Part shown: in pieces, positions 10,048 through 18,899 of the stretch
How positions within the stretch are numbered: the stretch's first letter is position 1
How the letters are laid out: every line of letters begins with the position of its first letter
NCBI GenBank assembly: GCA_030645915.1
Contig: JAUSNO010000013.1
Span: 52,713 to 116,712 of the forward strand
From: Undibacterium sp.
Lineage (GTDB): Bacteria > Pseudomonadota > Gammaproteobacteria > Burkholderiales > Burkholderiaceae_D
DNA: 64,000 nt
Reading direction: 5' to 3'
Position numbers and translations under genes: made by a program
The notes under the pieces: model-generated
Told to the model about the DNA's origin: nothing
Seen by the model: the letters and a program-made list of their open reading frames with translations, nothing else
Database searches by the model: none

Positions 10048-10743
10048 TCAGTGCCCGGATTTGGCCGGATCGTTCGGTGCAGGGATAACGATGCGTCGGA
10101 GTGTCAGCCCGGGGGGGGCCAGCTCCGGCGGCACGACACGGTCTTTTGGCATGGCTATCGGCTTATTGGCGGCGTCGAATAGCTGGTAGTCCGGCGCGAA
10201 CATCAGGATCGCCTCAATACGCTGGCCGTCGTCGGTCGCCTGGTGGTGCCGCACATAGCCTTTCGGCAATGCAAAATCCTCGGGCACCGCGAGCCCGATC
10301 ATAGGCGGGCGGGTGCCAGGTGGCGAGAATGCACCAAGGCCGGTATGCACGCCGGCCTCATGCAGGCGCGTTATCACCTCGGACATGCTCGGCTGCTGGC
10401 CGCGGACAACATAACTTTTCAGGTCGCGCGTAGGGTCGGCGTCTCCTTCCGGCGCGCGTTCAGTTGCCTCTTGCGCCATGCTCGGCGCAGGAAGTGACTT
10501 GGGCACCGGCGCGACGGCAAGCACGCTGCTGGCAGCTGCCGGCAGCGATGCTGGCGTTGCCGCTTGGTCGACCACATCGTTGGATGACAGGGACGACATC
10601 AATAGAAAGAATAGAAAGGCCAGGCCACCAGCGGCCAGCGCCAGCGCGATGATGAGGTAGCCCGGCGCCGGGCGCCAGGCGCGGCCAGCACCGACCGCAT
10701 CGTTATCGGGCTGTGCTGGCTTGGGGCGGCGTGGCGTATCCAA
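10048..10743 (-). CDS. Single-pass membrane protein of unknown function
   Basis: This 231-residue protein is not recognised. It has a short proline-rich cytoplasmic head, one strong membrane helix (about residues 28-50), an Ala/Pro-rich linker and a soluble C-terminal domain (about 100-231), presumably periplasmic. The start is TTG, supported by AGGAG ten bases upstream. The stop lies 5 bp before the Lnt-like gene and the start 20 bp after the SGNH hydrolase gene, so the three genes look like one operon. The context suggests a partner in an envelope acyl or ester modification pathway; that is inference only. Confidence 0.7.
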   Translation of the reverse strand: MDTPRRPKPAQPDNDAVGAGRAWRPAPGYLIIALALAAGGLAFLFFLLMSSLSSNDVVDQAATPASLPAAASSVLAVAPVPKSLPAPSMAQEATERAPEGDADPTRDLKSYVVRGQQPSMSEVITRLHEAGVHTGLGAFSPPGTRPPMIGLAVPEDFALPKGYVRHHQATDDGQRIEAILMFAPDYQLFDAANKPIAMPKDRVVPPELAPPGLTLRRIVIPAPNDPAKSGH

Positions 10744-10763
10744 GGATTACTCGCTCCTGGCTG

Positions 10764-11852
10764 TCACGGTGTTGCCGGATTGAAGGTCGATACCGCCCAG
10801 CCCATGCGCTCGTGGCCGTACTGGTTCCAGATCGGATTTTTGCCACCGGCAAACGAAGTGTAGCGCGGCGCACCCTTACCGGTGCTGCCGCCAAACAGGC
10901 CGGCGGTGACGGTGCTGCCGTTGTAGGTCGGGTGGGTATCGTCAGACTGGATATAGTCGTAGCTGCTGCCGGATGAGACGAAATGCGCATTGGCATCGCG
11001 TATCGTAGAGCGCAGTGTCGTGACGGTGCGCGTGACATAGCTAGCTTCGTTTTCGCCAAGGACGTAGCGCAGCGCACCGGAGTCGATCTGGCCGTCGCCG
11101 TTGCTATCGTAATCGGCACCCATGTACTGGGCGAAGTTGTCGGCGCACTGGAAACCTTTTAGCCGCGCAACGTCGCACATCATGAAGTTAATTCTGGCGA
11201 TGGAAGGCAGAAACTTGTCTTGCATTTTCACAGTAGCACCAGTGCTCGCGTCCTTGCAGGAACTTTGCGTATTATCCGCAGCATAGCCTGGGTAGTGCAG
11301 GTTGGAGATGACCTTGAGCTTGACGCCGGCATAGGCGTTGGCGTTGATGTAGTTCATGGCGGCCGTCACATTGGCCTTGCAGTTATTTTCTGCCGCCGTC
11401 AGCACGCTGTAATCGCAGGTGCCGGTCTGGCTCTTGAAGCTGGAGCGCGCCTGCAGGCCATCGTTGCCGCACATCTCGAAGGTGACCACGCGGGTGTTAC
11501 TGGCCTGCATGTACGAGCGCTCGGCCACGATCTTGTTGTTATATACGTCCGAGGCAATCGCACCGGATTTGGTGCGGCGCACGCTCTCAATGTCGGAGTT
11601 CCACAGTGCGGATATGTATTCCGCATCCACCGTCGGTGCTGCGTATTTGGCCGCGCTAATGGTGGAGCCGTTGTAGCCGGCGTAAATAGAATCACCGTAG
11701 GCAACCACACGGTACTTGCTGGTGGTACCAGCACGGTCTATGGTCCACGAAACGTTTTGGTTCAGGGTGCTGGCCGATGCTTCCGACGCGAGGGTCAGCG
11801 CGGCAAGGCTGGGTAATAAGGTGCGCAAAGCATTACGAAATCTAGTGTTCAT
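10764..11852 (-). CDS. Secreted SGNH/GDSL-type hydrolase
   Basis: This 362-residue protein has a signal peptide ending near ASA at residue 28. The SGNH blocks are visible: the serine block VVAYGDSIYAGY (Ser55), the asparagine block in EMCGND (Asn130) and the Asp-His pair in SDDTHPTYNG (His307). A DYDSNGDGQID segment (about residues 248-257) looks like a calcium-binding loop. Several cysteines suggest disulfides in the periplasm or outside the cell. Such enzymes are esterases or deacylases of sugars and lipids. As the first gene of the unusual Lnt-like operon, it may act on the same acylated substrate. The ATG is preceded by a good AGGAGA site. It is not part of the pectin cluster, which begins about 900 bp away. 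Confidence 0.82.
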   Translation of the reverse strand: MNTRFRNALRTLLPSLAALTLASEASASTLNQNVSWTIDRAGTTSKYRVVAYGDSIYAGYNGSTISAAKYAAPTVDAEYISALWNSDIESVRRTKSGAIASDVYNNKIVAERSYMQASNTRVVTFEMCGNDGLQARSSFKSQTGTCDYSVLTAAENNCKANVTAAMNYINANAYAGVKLKVISNLHYPGYAADNTQSSCKDASTGATVKMQDKFLPSIARINFMMCDVARLKGFQCADNFAQYMGADYDSNGDGQIDSGALRYVLGENEASYVTRTVTTLRSTIRDANAHFVSSGSSYDYIQSDDTHPTYNGSTVTAGLFGGSTGKGAPRYTSFAGGKNPIWNQYGHERMGWAVSTFNPATP

Positions 11853-12551
11853 GTTTGTCTCCTATCAGTGAATCTCTAATGGGTATTTTTATTTTCTGTC
11901 TGTTTTTGCCGGCGGTTTAATTGTTGAAGATATTCCCCTTTCCATTTTTGTGAGTAGAACCATTCAATCCCCCGGTTTGCTCAAAATATAAACAGGGAGG
12001 GCGAAACTTAATATTTTTTCTGAAGCGCGACAGCGCGTATTAACTGCTTATGATGCAATCCAGGAGCCGGTGTCTGATAGTCCGACCTATCACCAACACC
12101 GCTTCGCTGGTTCATTCATCAAGTGCAATTTCACACTGGCATTAATAGTGAACTGCAGTGAGGGTGAGAAATGCTCATCGCGAAAAAAGAGGCATAGGGT
12201 TCATCATTCAGGTTAGGTCGCGTAAAGCATGGAATGCAGAGCCAGAAAAACCTGAGAACGGAAGCCGCAACAATGATCAGAAAAATGGATATCCCTATTT
12301 GTTTTACTTATTTTATTAAGTAGGTATTTTTATCTGATCGGAAGCAAGTATCGAAACTAAGCCACTTGCATGTCAATTTGCAATGCACCAAAATTCACGC
12401 GAAAAAATATGGCTATTTTGTCCAGAGCCCTTATCCAGAAACACTCTGCGTCAATTTAGTAGTTTCGCTCTAAATGCGAAAACTGATGCTTTTATGAGAT
12501 ATGCAGTGCCGGCAATAGAACGTAGCGTTCAGGTTTTTAAAGTGTCACCGC
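11853..12551. other. Long intergenic region upstream of the SGNH operon
   Basis: About 700 bp contain no convincing gene on either strand. The part nearest 11853 should hold the promoter of the minus-strand SGNH operon. The DNA around 12280-12340 is AT-rich. A short frame starting at 12383 runs through the repeat at 12552 and is not considered real. Confidence 0.5.
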
Positions 12552-12655
12552 CACAACGCACTAGGCGGGGCGCACTAGGCGGGGCGCACTATCCATGCGC
12601 TTCTCCAGCCTATCTTGCTGAAGAAGCGCATGAACAGTGCGCTGTGGGCTATGCC
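12552..12655. repeat. Palindromic repeat copy C with 14-bp tandem duplication
   Basis: The arms read GCGCACTATCCATGCGC and GCGCATGAACAGTGCGC and pair imperfectly, because the two arms carry different stem cores. The left side contains 2.5 tandem units of CGCACTAGGCGGGG (12557-12591). The repeat lies about 90 bp past the 3' end of the DUF4861 gene. Confidence 0.75.
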
Positions 12656-12744
12656 AATTTTAAAAATGACGATCAGGAAACGCCAGTAGCCAACCACTAG
12701 CTTCCTGATATTCCTGCCGTCAATCTGGCAAGGTCAATACAACG

Positions 12745-13956
12745 CTAATGCGCAAGCACTACCCTGACAGGGTTGCTGGCGCGTATTGCTTCGGCTGCGA
12801 CATGGGTTTTCCAATCGCTGCCGGTGGAGAATTCGCCAGCCCTGATCCAACCGGCACCGGTGTAATAGCGCAGCGGTTTGCCGGAGGACACTTGCGCCAG
12901 GATCAGGTGGTTCAGCGGGTCTTGCGCATAGCCGTCCGAGTCAGGAAGGACGATGGCGGTACCCATGGCACCGTTGCCGGATTGTTCTATCCATTGGATC
13001 AGCGATCGGTTGGCGCTGTCCTGTATCACGTCGATGGTCGGGTTCTGGCCCTTGTCGGCCGGTGTCTTGTTCAGGCCCACGGCCACAGTCAGCTGTTGCG
13101 GCCCGGTAAACGTGAAGGTGCTGTCGATCCGGTCGAAGTAGTGGCCAGCGTCAACGGTGAAGCGCTTGACTTCGGCCACCCAGATGCCGCCGGCATCCCA
13201 GCTGTCGTAGTTAAGTTCGAAAATGGCGCGCACCGGGCCGTTGGCGATCACTTTGGCGCTGCTGAAGTTGCGGCTGGTGTAGAGAATGTGGCCATCCCAG
13301 ATGCCGGTGCCGCCGGCGCCGCGCGATTTGCCGACGTTGTACATGTCCATGCCTTCGCCCTCATCCTTGTGGTAGTGATCATGGCCCTTGTTGTACCAGC
13401 GGTCGACGATAGGGTAGGGCACGCGCTTGCACCAGATGTCTAGCCCGCTGCTCACCAGGACTTCCTTGCTCATGCCGGGCGCGGCAGGTGCGGCGAGCGC
13501 GGGGCCGTAGGTGCGGTGGCCGATTTTGTCGTTTTCCCAGGCGAAGTCGTCGAGACGTTCCGGCACCAGCCGGGCCGATGCCTGGGTCGGGAATGGCGGC
13601 GCCAGCGTGTCGATTTTTTCGACGCTGAAAGTGGCCAACTTTTCACCGGCGGCGAAGCTGTACTGGAAGATCAGCTCGCCGTAGGCAACGCCGATATTTT
13701 TTGGGTCTTTTGCCAGCGGAGCGATGTTGGTGACCTGGTGCGGCAGTACACGTCCACTGGCGTCCTTCACGGCAATGCGCTGGATCAGTGCGCCCGGCAG
13801 TGCCAGGTTAACCTCTGACCAGGGGAGGGTAATCGTTTCCGAAGGGCGTGCCAGCGCCAGCTCGTGACTGACGGTCACGGAGAGTTTTTCGGTCGCCTGC
13901 ACCAAGGGTGTGGCGAGCAGGGTGAGCAGAACCAGGGACGTGAATCGTGGATGCAT
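12745..13956 (-). CDS. DUF4861-family protein of the pectin locus
   Basis: This 403-residue protein has a signal peptide (cleavage near VQA, residue 21) and is then a single, largely beta-strand domain resembling DUF4861, a family found in pectin and rhamnogalacturonan gene clusters of Bacteroidetes and Proteobacteria. Conserved-looking features are a His/Asp-rich stretch (GHDHYHKDEGEGMDMY) that may bind metal and a GTGIWDGHILY segment. The biochemical role of the family is not settled; a lyase or carbohydrate-binding role is possible. It is the last gene of a four-gene minus-strand operon with GH105, uronate dehydrogenase and galactarate dehydratase. The gap to the GH105 gene is 54 bp. Confidence 0.8.
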   Translation of the reverse strand: MHPRFTSLVLLTLLATPLVQATEKLSVTVSHELALARPSETITLPWSEVNLALPGALIQRIAVKDASGRVLPHQVTNIAPLAKDPKNIGVAYGELIFQYSFAAGEKLATFSVEKIDTLAPPFPTQASARLVPERLDDFAWENDKIGHRTYGPALAAPAAPGMSKEVLVSSGLDIWCKRVPYPIVDRWYNKGHDHYHKDEGEGMDMYNVGKSRGAGGTGIWDGHILYTSRNFSSAKVIANGPVRAIFELNYDSWDAGGIWVAEVKRFTVDAGHYFDRIDSTFTFTGPQQLTVAVGLNKTPADKGQNPTIDVIQDSANRSLIQWIEQSGNGAMGTAIVLPDSDGYAQDPLNHLILAQVSSGKPLRYYTGAGWIRAGEFSTGSDWKTHVAAEAIRASNPVRVVLAH

Positions 13957-14010
13957 TGCATAGTCTCTTTAGAAAAAGCCGTGGCACGCAGCGTCTGCGT
14001 GCCAGGGAAA

Positions 14011-15426
14011 TCAGTGGTGTTCGCGGTAATCGGTTTTGCCGCTGCTGGCCGGCATGTAATGATAGGTGCGCACCTTGTATTCGACGGCGACGGCCGGGTT
14101 CTTGAGCAGCTTGATCATCTCTGCTCCCGCCAGCAGGGTAGGGCCGTAACCGTGCAGCGCATCGACGCTGGTCGGCCGGTTGTAGTAGTAAATATGGTCG
14201 CTCGCGAAAGTGGTGCCGACACAGGTGCCTTCGACTTGCCCCTTGGCATTGATGCGGGTTGACAGGCCAATCCAGCCGGCCTGTGCGATAGAGCCATAGG
14301 TGGCAGGGCTGATCCAGCCCTGATTGATGGCATGCGCGATGGTATAGACAAACATGGCGCTGGCCGAGGTTTCGAGATAGGAGTCGTTACGGTCCAGCAT
14401 CTGGTGCCATAAGCCTGTGCCGGACTGAAGCTGGGCGATACCGCGCAGGCTGGCGCGCAACTGCGCCAGCACCTGCGGATAACCGGGATGGTCTTTCGGC
14501 AGCACGTCGAGCAGGTCGCTCATCGCCATCACCGACCAGCCGTTGGCGCGCGCCCAGTAGAACTGCGGCGCATCCGGGTTGTTGGCGTTCCAGCCGTGGG
14601 TGTAGAGCCCTGACTGCTGGTTGAACAGGTAGCCGGACATTTGCAGCACATTCTTGACTGCGTCATCGAACCAGGCCTTGTCGCCAGTCAGGTGGCCCAT
14701 TTCGGCGAGCGCGGGCACGCCCATGTACATGTCGTCGCCCCACAGCGATGACGCCTGCGGGCGCTTGCGCGCCAGCGTGCCATCGGCCAGTCGATATTGT
14801 TTTTTTGCGACGAAGTCGCTGCAGATGGCGATCATCTTGCTCATGTCCGGGCCGACCTTGGCGAAGCGGGCGCGCACCAGTGCCGCGCACATGGAGCCGA
14901 CGTCGTCGAGCGAGCGCGGATCGAGGAAGCGCGCAAAACTGTTGGCGCGATCAAGGTGAAACTGCTCTTCCTGGGCGCGGAAGTAGGGCATCTTGTCGGC
15001 GAAGAACTGCAAGTGACGCGCCGTCATTTCCGTGAAGCGTTTGTCACCGGTCACTTCATGCGCCTTGAGCAAGCCTGCATGTACCACACCCATTTCATAC
15101 ACCATCACGCCGAAGTCGCCATTGCTCGGCGCGAAGATGGCATCGGCCGCAGGCTTGCTGAAGTCGGTGACCGGCGCGCGCGAAACGCTGTGGATCACGC
15201 GGGTCGGGGTGGCTGTATCGAGATAGCCGCGGATACGCTGCAGGGCATCGCTGATCTCGGCCACCACCGGCTTCTTGTAAGGCACAGGATAGCTGCCCTC
15301 ACCCGCGTCGTTCAGGTTCCTGTTGTCCGGATTGCGGTAAGTACCCTCCGCATGAGCGTCGCCGATGAGCAGGGCAAGCGCGGCGATGGCGGCAATTGGG
15401 GCAAGCAGTCTGGATATTTTTTTCAC
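14011..15426 (-). CDS. GH105/GH88 unsaturated rhamnogalacturonyl hydrolase
   Basis: This 471-residue protein has a signal peptide (residues 1-26, ending AHA) and an (alpha/alpha)6-barrel domain like YteR/YesR. Family landmarks are the catalytic-type Asp in SSLWGDDMYMGVP (Asp231-232), LDDVGS (173-178) and WARANGW (291-297). These enzymes hydrate the double bond of unsaturated uronic acids made by pectate or rhamnogalacturonan lyases, releasing the sugar. The start is GTG at 15426; an ATG two bases upstream is out of frame. It sits between uronate dehydrogenase (50 bp) and DUF4861 (54 bp). No polysaccharide lyase is in this window to make its substrate, so that must be encoded elsewhere or the enzyme has another role. 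Confidence 0.88.
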   Translation of the reverse strand: MKKISRLLAPIAAIAALALLIGDAHAEGTYRNPDNRNLNDAGEGSYPVPYKKPVVAEISDALQRIRGYLDTATPTRVIHSVSRAPVTDFSKPAADAIFAPSNGDFGVMVYEMGVVHAGLLKAHEVTGDKRFTEMTARHLQFFADKMPYFRAQEEQFHLDRANSFARFLDPRSLDDVGSMCAALVRARFAKVGPDMSKMIAICSDFVAKKQYRLADGTLARKRPQASSLWGDDMYMGVPALAEMGHLTGDKAWFDDAVKNVLQMSGYLFNQQSGLYTHGWNANNPDAPQFYWARANGWSVMAMSDLLDVLPKDHPGYPQVLAQLRASLRGIAQLQSGTGLWHQMLDRNDSYLETSASAMFVYTIAHAINQGWISPATYGSIAQAGWIGLSTRINAKGQVEGTCVGTTFASDHIYYYNRPTSVDALHGYGPTLLAGAEMIKLLKNPAVAVEYKVRTYHYMPASSGKTDYREHH

Positions 15427-15476
15427 ATGCGTCTCGTGTCGAAGTGTTGGCGTGGATTTTTTTGCGCTTCCTGATG

Positions 15477-16292
15477 CTATTTGTATTGCGGTGTCGTCAG
15501 CAGAAAGCCACCGCCCTGGAAGATCGTGGTGACGTCATCCGCAGGTGGATAGTCGGCGCTGTCAGGAAATTTATCGGCAAATTTTGTCGAGCTGTCCTTG
15601 GCCTGAAACCCCAGGTGGCCTGCCTTGCGATCATCCCACCATTTCGCCGGATTATTCGATACGCCGAAGGCGATCGTGTGGCCGACGCGCGGCGCGAACA
15701 GCGAGCAGCGTAACTGCTCGACCAGATCGTCATAACTGAAATAGGTCACCATCATGCGTTTGTTGATCGGCTCGGGGAAGGCTGATCCTATGCGTATGCA
15801 CACCGTTTCGATACCAAACCTGTCGTAGAAATAGCGCGATAAATCTTCGCCAAAACATTTGCTGACGCCGTACATTCCATCCGGCCGCGCTGGCATATCC
15901 GCATCGACCAGATCGGTCGTGCGGTAGTAACCCATGGTGTGGTTGGAGCTGGCAAAAATCACGCGTTTGACATGACATTTATGGACGGCTTCATACAGAT
16001 TGTAGGTGCCGAGAATATTCGCCTGCATGATGGCTTCAAAGTTGTTTTCGGTAGAGATGCCGCCGAAGTGCAGCACGGCATCGACACCTTCCATCAGCGC
16101 CAGTACCGCCGCTTTGTCAGCCAGATCGCACTGAACAATCTCTTCGCCTTCGCGCGCTTCGCCCATGTCGCCTATATCGCTCAGGCGCACGATCTCAGCC
16201 CAGGGCTTGATGCGCTCGCGCAGGATGCGGCCCAGGCCGCCGGCGGCGCCGGTCAGCAGAATTCTTTTGAAAGGTTTGGCAGATGGGGTCAT
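15477..16292 (-). CDS. udh: Uronate dehydrogenase
   Basis: This 271-residue short-chain dehydrogenase has the NAD-binding LLTGAAGGLG motif (residues 12-21) and the catalytic Tyr141-Lys145 pair in YGVSK, with Ser116 upstream in FASSNHT. Length and the SSNHTMGYY and CIRIGSAFPEP segments match Udh. It oxidises D-galacturonate or D-glucuronate with NAD+ to the aldarolactone in the cytoplasm, the first step of the oxidative uronate route. The galactarate dehydratase gene lies directly upstream in the same operon, and a candidate lactonase is encoded at 29805-30710, which completes the step to galactarate. Confidence 0.9.
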   Translation of the reverse strand: MTPSAKPFKRILLTGAAGGLGRILRERIKPWAEIVRLSDIGDMGEAREGEEIVQCDLADKAAVLALMEGVDAVLHFGGISTENNFEAIMQANILGTYNLYEAVHKCHVKRVIFASSNHTMGYYRTTDLVDADMPARPDGMYGVSKCFGEDLSRYFYDRFGIETVCIRIGSAFPEPINKRMMVTYFSYDDLVEQLRCSLFAPRVGHTIAFGVSNNPAKWWDDRKAGHLGFQAKDSSTKFADKFPDSADYPPADDVTTIFQGGGFLLTTPQYK

Positions 16293-16360
16293 GATTTTTC
16301 TTTAAAACTGAATGAGTAATTGAGTAAAGAGTAGTGTTTGCCGATTGAAAATCAGGTAAA

Positions 16361-17917
16361 TCAAGTGATAGGGGCGGGGTTGAACAGCACCAGCGCATTG
16401 TGCAATTTCCAGTGTTCGGCCCAGGTTTTTTTGCCGCTGGCGACCGCCAGCATCAGGTGGAATAATTCCCAGCCTATGTCTTCTATGCTGGCCTCGCCGC
16501 TGGCGATGCGGCCCGCGTTGACATCCATCAGGTCATGCCAGCGTCTGGCCAATTCATTTCTGGTGGCGACCTTGACGACGGGCACCGCAGCCAGGCCATA
16601 AGGTGTGCCGCGCCCGGTAGTGAAGACGTGCATGTTCATGCCGGCCGCCAATTGCAAGGTGCCGCAGATGAAGTCACTGGCCGGTGTAGCGGCGTAAATT
16701 AAGCCTTTTTGCGTGAGCTTTTCGCCGGGTGCCAAGACACCGGTAATGGTGCTGCTGCCGGACTTGACGATCGAGCCCATGGCTTTTTCAACGATGTTGG
16801 ATAGCCCGCCCTTTTTGTTGCCCGGCGTGGTGTTGGCGCTGCGGTCGACGCCGCCGCGCTTGAGGTAATTATCGTACCACTCCATCTCGCGGATCATCGC
16901 CTCGGCGACATCGGCATTGGCGGCGCGCGAGGTCAGCTGATCGATGCCGTCGCGCACTTCGGTCACTTCTGAAAACATCACGGTCGCGCCAGCGCGTACC
17001 AGCAGATCAGTCGCAAAGCCCACCGCCGGATTGGCCGTCACGCCGGAGAAGGCATCGCTACCGCCACATTGCACGCCGACCACCAGTTCAGAGGCGGGGC
17101 AGGTCTCACGCTGGCGCCGGTTTAATGTGGCGAGCTGCTGTTTGGCGGTTTGCATGATTGATGTGATCATGGATTCAAAGCCGACATGTTGTTGGTCTTG
17201 CAGGCAGACCACGACAGGGTCGCCACCGTTCTGAATCGGGATAGATCCTTTCGGGAATAATCGTGTGGGCTGTAATTTTTCACAGCCCAGGCTGACCACC
17301 ATGGCTTGCCCGCCAAAATTGGGATTGAGGCTGATATTGCGCACGGTGCGTATCGGTATCATGGCGTTCGGTGCGTCGATCGCGACACCGCAGCCGTAGC
17401 TGTGCTCCAGCCCGATCACATCATCCACGTTGGGATAGTTGGGCAGCAATTCTTCCTTGATGCGTTTGACCGCATGTTCAACCACGCCAGCGACGCATTG
17501 CACGGTGGTGGTGATGGCCAGGATATTGCGTGTGCCAACGCTGCCGTCTGCATTTCGGAAACCCTGGAATGTGTAGCCTTCCAATGGATCTGTTTTCGGC
17601 GCTATCCTGGTAGCGATAGGCAAGTTGATCAGCTCTCTTGCCGGTGGCATGCGTACCAGCGATTCTTCTATCCAGCTGCCTTCGGCAATGTCACGCACGG
17701 CGTAACCGATGGTGACGTTGTAGCGCAGGATCTGCTCGCCTTCGGCGAGGGCGCGCAAGGCGATCTTGTGGCCCTGCGGTACCGCTTCGCGCAAGACCAG
17801 ACCGCATGAGAAGGTTGCGCCCGCCGGCAAGCCGCCGTCATTGACCACGATAGCGACATTATCGTTGTCATGCATACGAATAAATAAAGGTAAATTCGCC
17901 GTTGATGCCGTCTTCAT
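16361..17917 (-). CDS. garD: Galactarate dehydratase
   Basis: This 518-residue protein follows E. coli GarD almost end to end: an N-terminal SAF-like domain (about residues 10-85 with [15 protein letters not shown]) and a large UxaA-type dehydratase domain with GYRNADG-like [40 protein letters not shown] and [13 protein letters not shown]. Histidine and cysteine residues in these motifs are candidate metal ligands. It removes water from meso-galactarate to give 5-dehydro-4-deoxy-D-glucarate. It is the first gene of the operon garD-udh-GH105-DUF4861 and is transcribed away from a FadR/GntR regulator. The shared intergenic region carries several candidate operators. Confidence 0.93.
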   Translation of the reverse strand: MKTASTANLPLFIRMHDNDNVAIVVNDGGLPAGATFSCGLVLREAVPQGHKIALRALAEGEQILRYNVTIGYAVRDIAEGSWIEESLVRMPPARELINLPIATRIAPKTDPLEGYTFQGFRNADGSVGTRNILAITTTVQCVAGVVEHAVKRIKEELLPNYPNVDDVIGLEHSYGCGVAIDAPNAMIPIRTVRNISLNPNFGGQAMVVSLGCEKLQPTRLFPKGSIPIQNGGDPVVVCLQDQQHVGFESMITSIMQTAKQQLATLNRRQRETCPASELVVGVQCGGSDAFSGVTANPAVGFATDLLVRAGATVMFSEVTEVRDGIDQLTSRAANADVAEAMIREMEWYDNYLKRGGVDRSANTTPGNKKGGLSNIVEKAMGSIVKSGSSTITGVLAPGEKLTQKGLIYAATPASDFICGTLQLAAGMNMHVFTTGRGTPYGLAAVPVVKVATRNELARRWHDLMDVNAGRIASGEASIEDIGWELFHLMLAVASGKKTWAEHWKLHNALVLFNPAPIT

Positions 17918-18065
17918 TCTCTCGTCCTTTTTTGTTGCGCTGGGTTTCTCATTGCTTTAATGGCGCTATTTTTAATGGGTATTGCCGGCTCCTGGAGAGT
18001 GAATTTTTCTCTTCAAAAAAGCATTTATTCTTGTCATTAACGTGCCGATTGATGTGCTGATCGAT

Positions 18066-18081
18066 GTGGCGAGTATGCCAC
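18066..18081. promoter_or_regulatory. Inverted repeat in the garD-gntR intergenic region
   Basis: GTGGC-GAGTAT-GCCAC is a perfect 5-bp inverted repeat lying 14 bp before the first of three 11-bp candidate operators. Its half-site (TGGC/GCCA) matches theirs, with wider spacing, so it could be a fourth, weaker site controlling the divergent garD operon. Confidence 0.4.
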
Positions 18082-18094
18082 TAAAAAAAATATT

Positions 18095-18146
18095 TGGCTA
18101 GTCCACATTGCATAATTGGTCTAACCACATTAGAATGGCCTGACCA
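18095..18146. promoter_or_regulatory. Three tandem GntR-type operator candidates
   Basis: Three 11-bp near-palindromes follow one another: TGGCTAGTCCA (18095), TGGTCTAACCA (18117) and TGGCCTGACCA (18136). Their shared form is TGG(C/T)-NNN-(A/T)CCA, typical of FadR-subfamily GntR operators. The spacings of 22 and 19 bp are about two helical turns, so sites would be on one face of the DNA. They lie directly before the regulator's start and within 230 bp of the divergent garD start, suggesting joint autoregulation and operon control. Confidence 0.6.
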
Positions 18147-18186
18147 AATAAACTTTTTGCCTGTGACCGTTTTAGTAAAAACTCCT

Positions 18187-18888
18187 ATGATAAAAAAAAT
18201 TAGCACCTCGAATGAAATCGCCACTTCTGAGCCCAGGCTTTATCGGGTTGTGGCAGATCGCATTTTGTCGCTGATCAACGATGAAAAAATAAAATCAGGT
18301 GAGCGCCTGCCTTCCGAGCGCGACCTGGCGACCAAACTAAGCGTCAGCCGCGCCTCTTTGCGCGAGGCAATTCTTGCCCTTGAGCTAGGTGGCGTGGTTG
18401 AAGTGCGCGGTGGTTCCGGTGTGTATGTGAGCGAGAAGCCCGATACGGCAGCCGATCTGCCAGAGGTGGGGCCAGGCCCGTTTGAAGTCTTGTCGGCGCG
18501 CCGGTTGATCGAGTCGGAAATCGCTGCGATTGCGGCCAGGGTTGCCACCGACAGCGCGATAGATGCGATCTTGAAAGCGGTGCTGGAGATGGAGCAGCAT
18601 CACGCGAATTATTCCAGCAACGAAAATGCTGACCGTGAATTTCATCTGTCGATCGCACGCGCCACCGGCAACAGCGCCCTGGTTGGTACCGTCGAGTATT
18701 TGTGGAATCAGCGTGGCCGGTTGTGGCACCGCTTGAAAGAGCATTTTCAGACCGAGGAGCTGCGTCAGTTAACCCTGACCGATCACCGTAACATCCTGGA
18801 GGCCATCGCCGCCCACGATCCGGCTGCGGCAAGGCGCGCCATGCGTGCCCATCTTGAGCGCGTGACGCGCACTTTCTCCAGGGGTTGA
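18187..18888 (+). CDS. FadR-subfamily GntR regulator of the pectin locus
   Basis: This 233-residue regulator has an N-terminal winged helix (about residues 15-80, with GERLPSERDLATKLSVSRASLREAI shortened here to its core ERLPSERDLA and SLREAI) and an all-helical FCD ligand domain (about 100-230) with the metal-site pattern D..FH (residues ~152-156), H near 205 and H near 227. The ATG at 18187 is preferred; an upstream in-frame codon at 18094 would put the operators inside the coding region. The gene is divergent from garD-udh-GH105-DUF4861 and followed by the TonB-dependent receptor, so a uronate or aldarate is the probable effector. Confidence 0.88.
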   Translation: MIKKISTSNEIATSEPRLYRVVADRILSLINDEKIKSGERLPSERDLATKLSVSRASLREAILALELGGVVEVRGGSGVYVSEKPDTAADLPEVGPGPFEVLSARRLIESEIAAIAARVATDSAIDAILKAVLEMEQHHANYSSNENADREFHLSIARATGNSALVGTVEYLWNQRGRLWHRLKEHFQTEELRQLTLTDHRNILEAIAAHDPAAARRAMRAHLERVTRTFSRG

Positions 18889-18899
18889 TTGCCCGGCGC

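Noticed and set aside
12383..12700. 105-residue plus-strand reading frame
   Set aside because: It crosses palindromic repeat C and its tandem units; composition is not protein-like.
14797..15474. 225-residue reading frame opposite the GH105 gene
   Set aside because: It is a shadow of a well-supported gene on the other strand; similar long antisense frames oppose garD, the aldehyde dehydrogenase and the DUF4861 gene.
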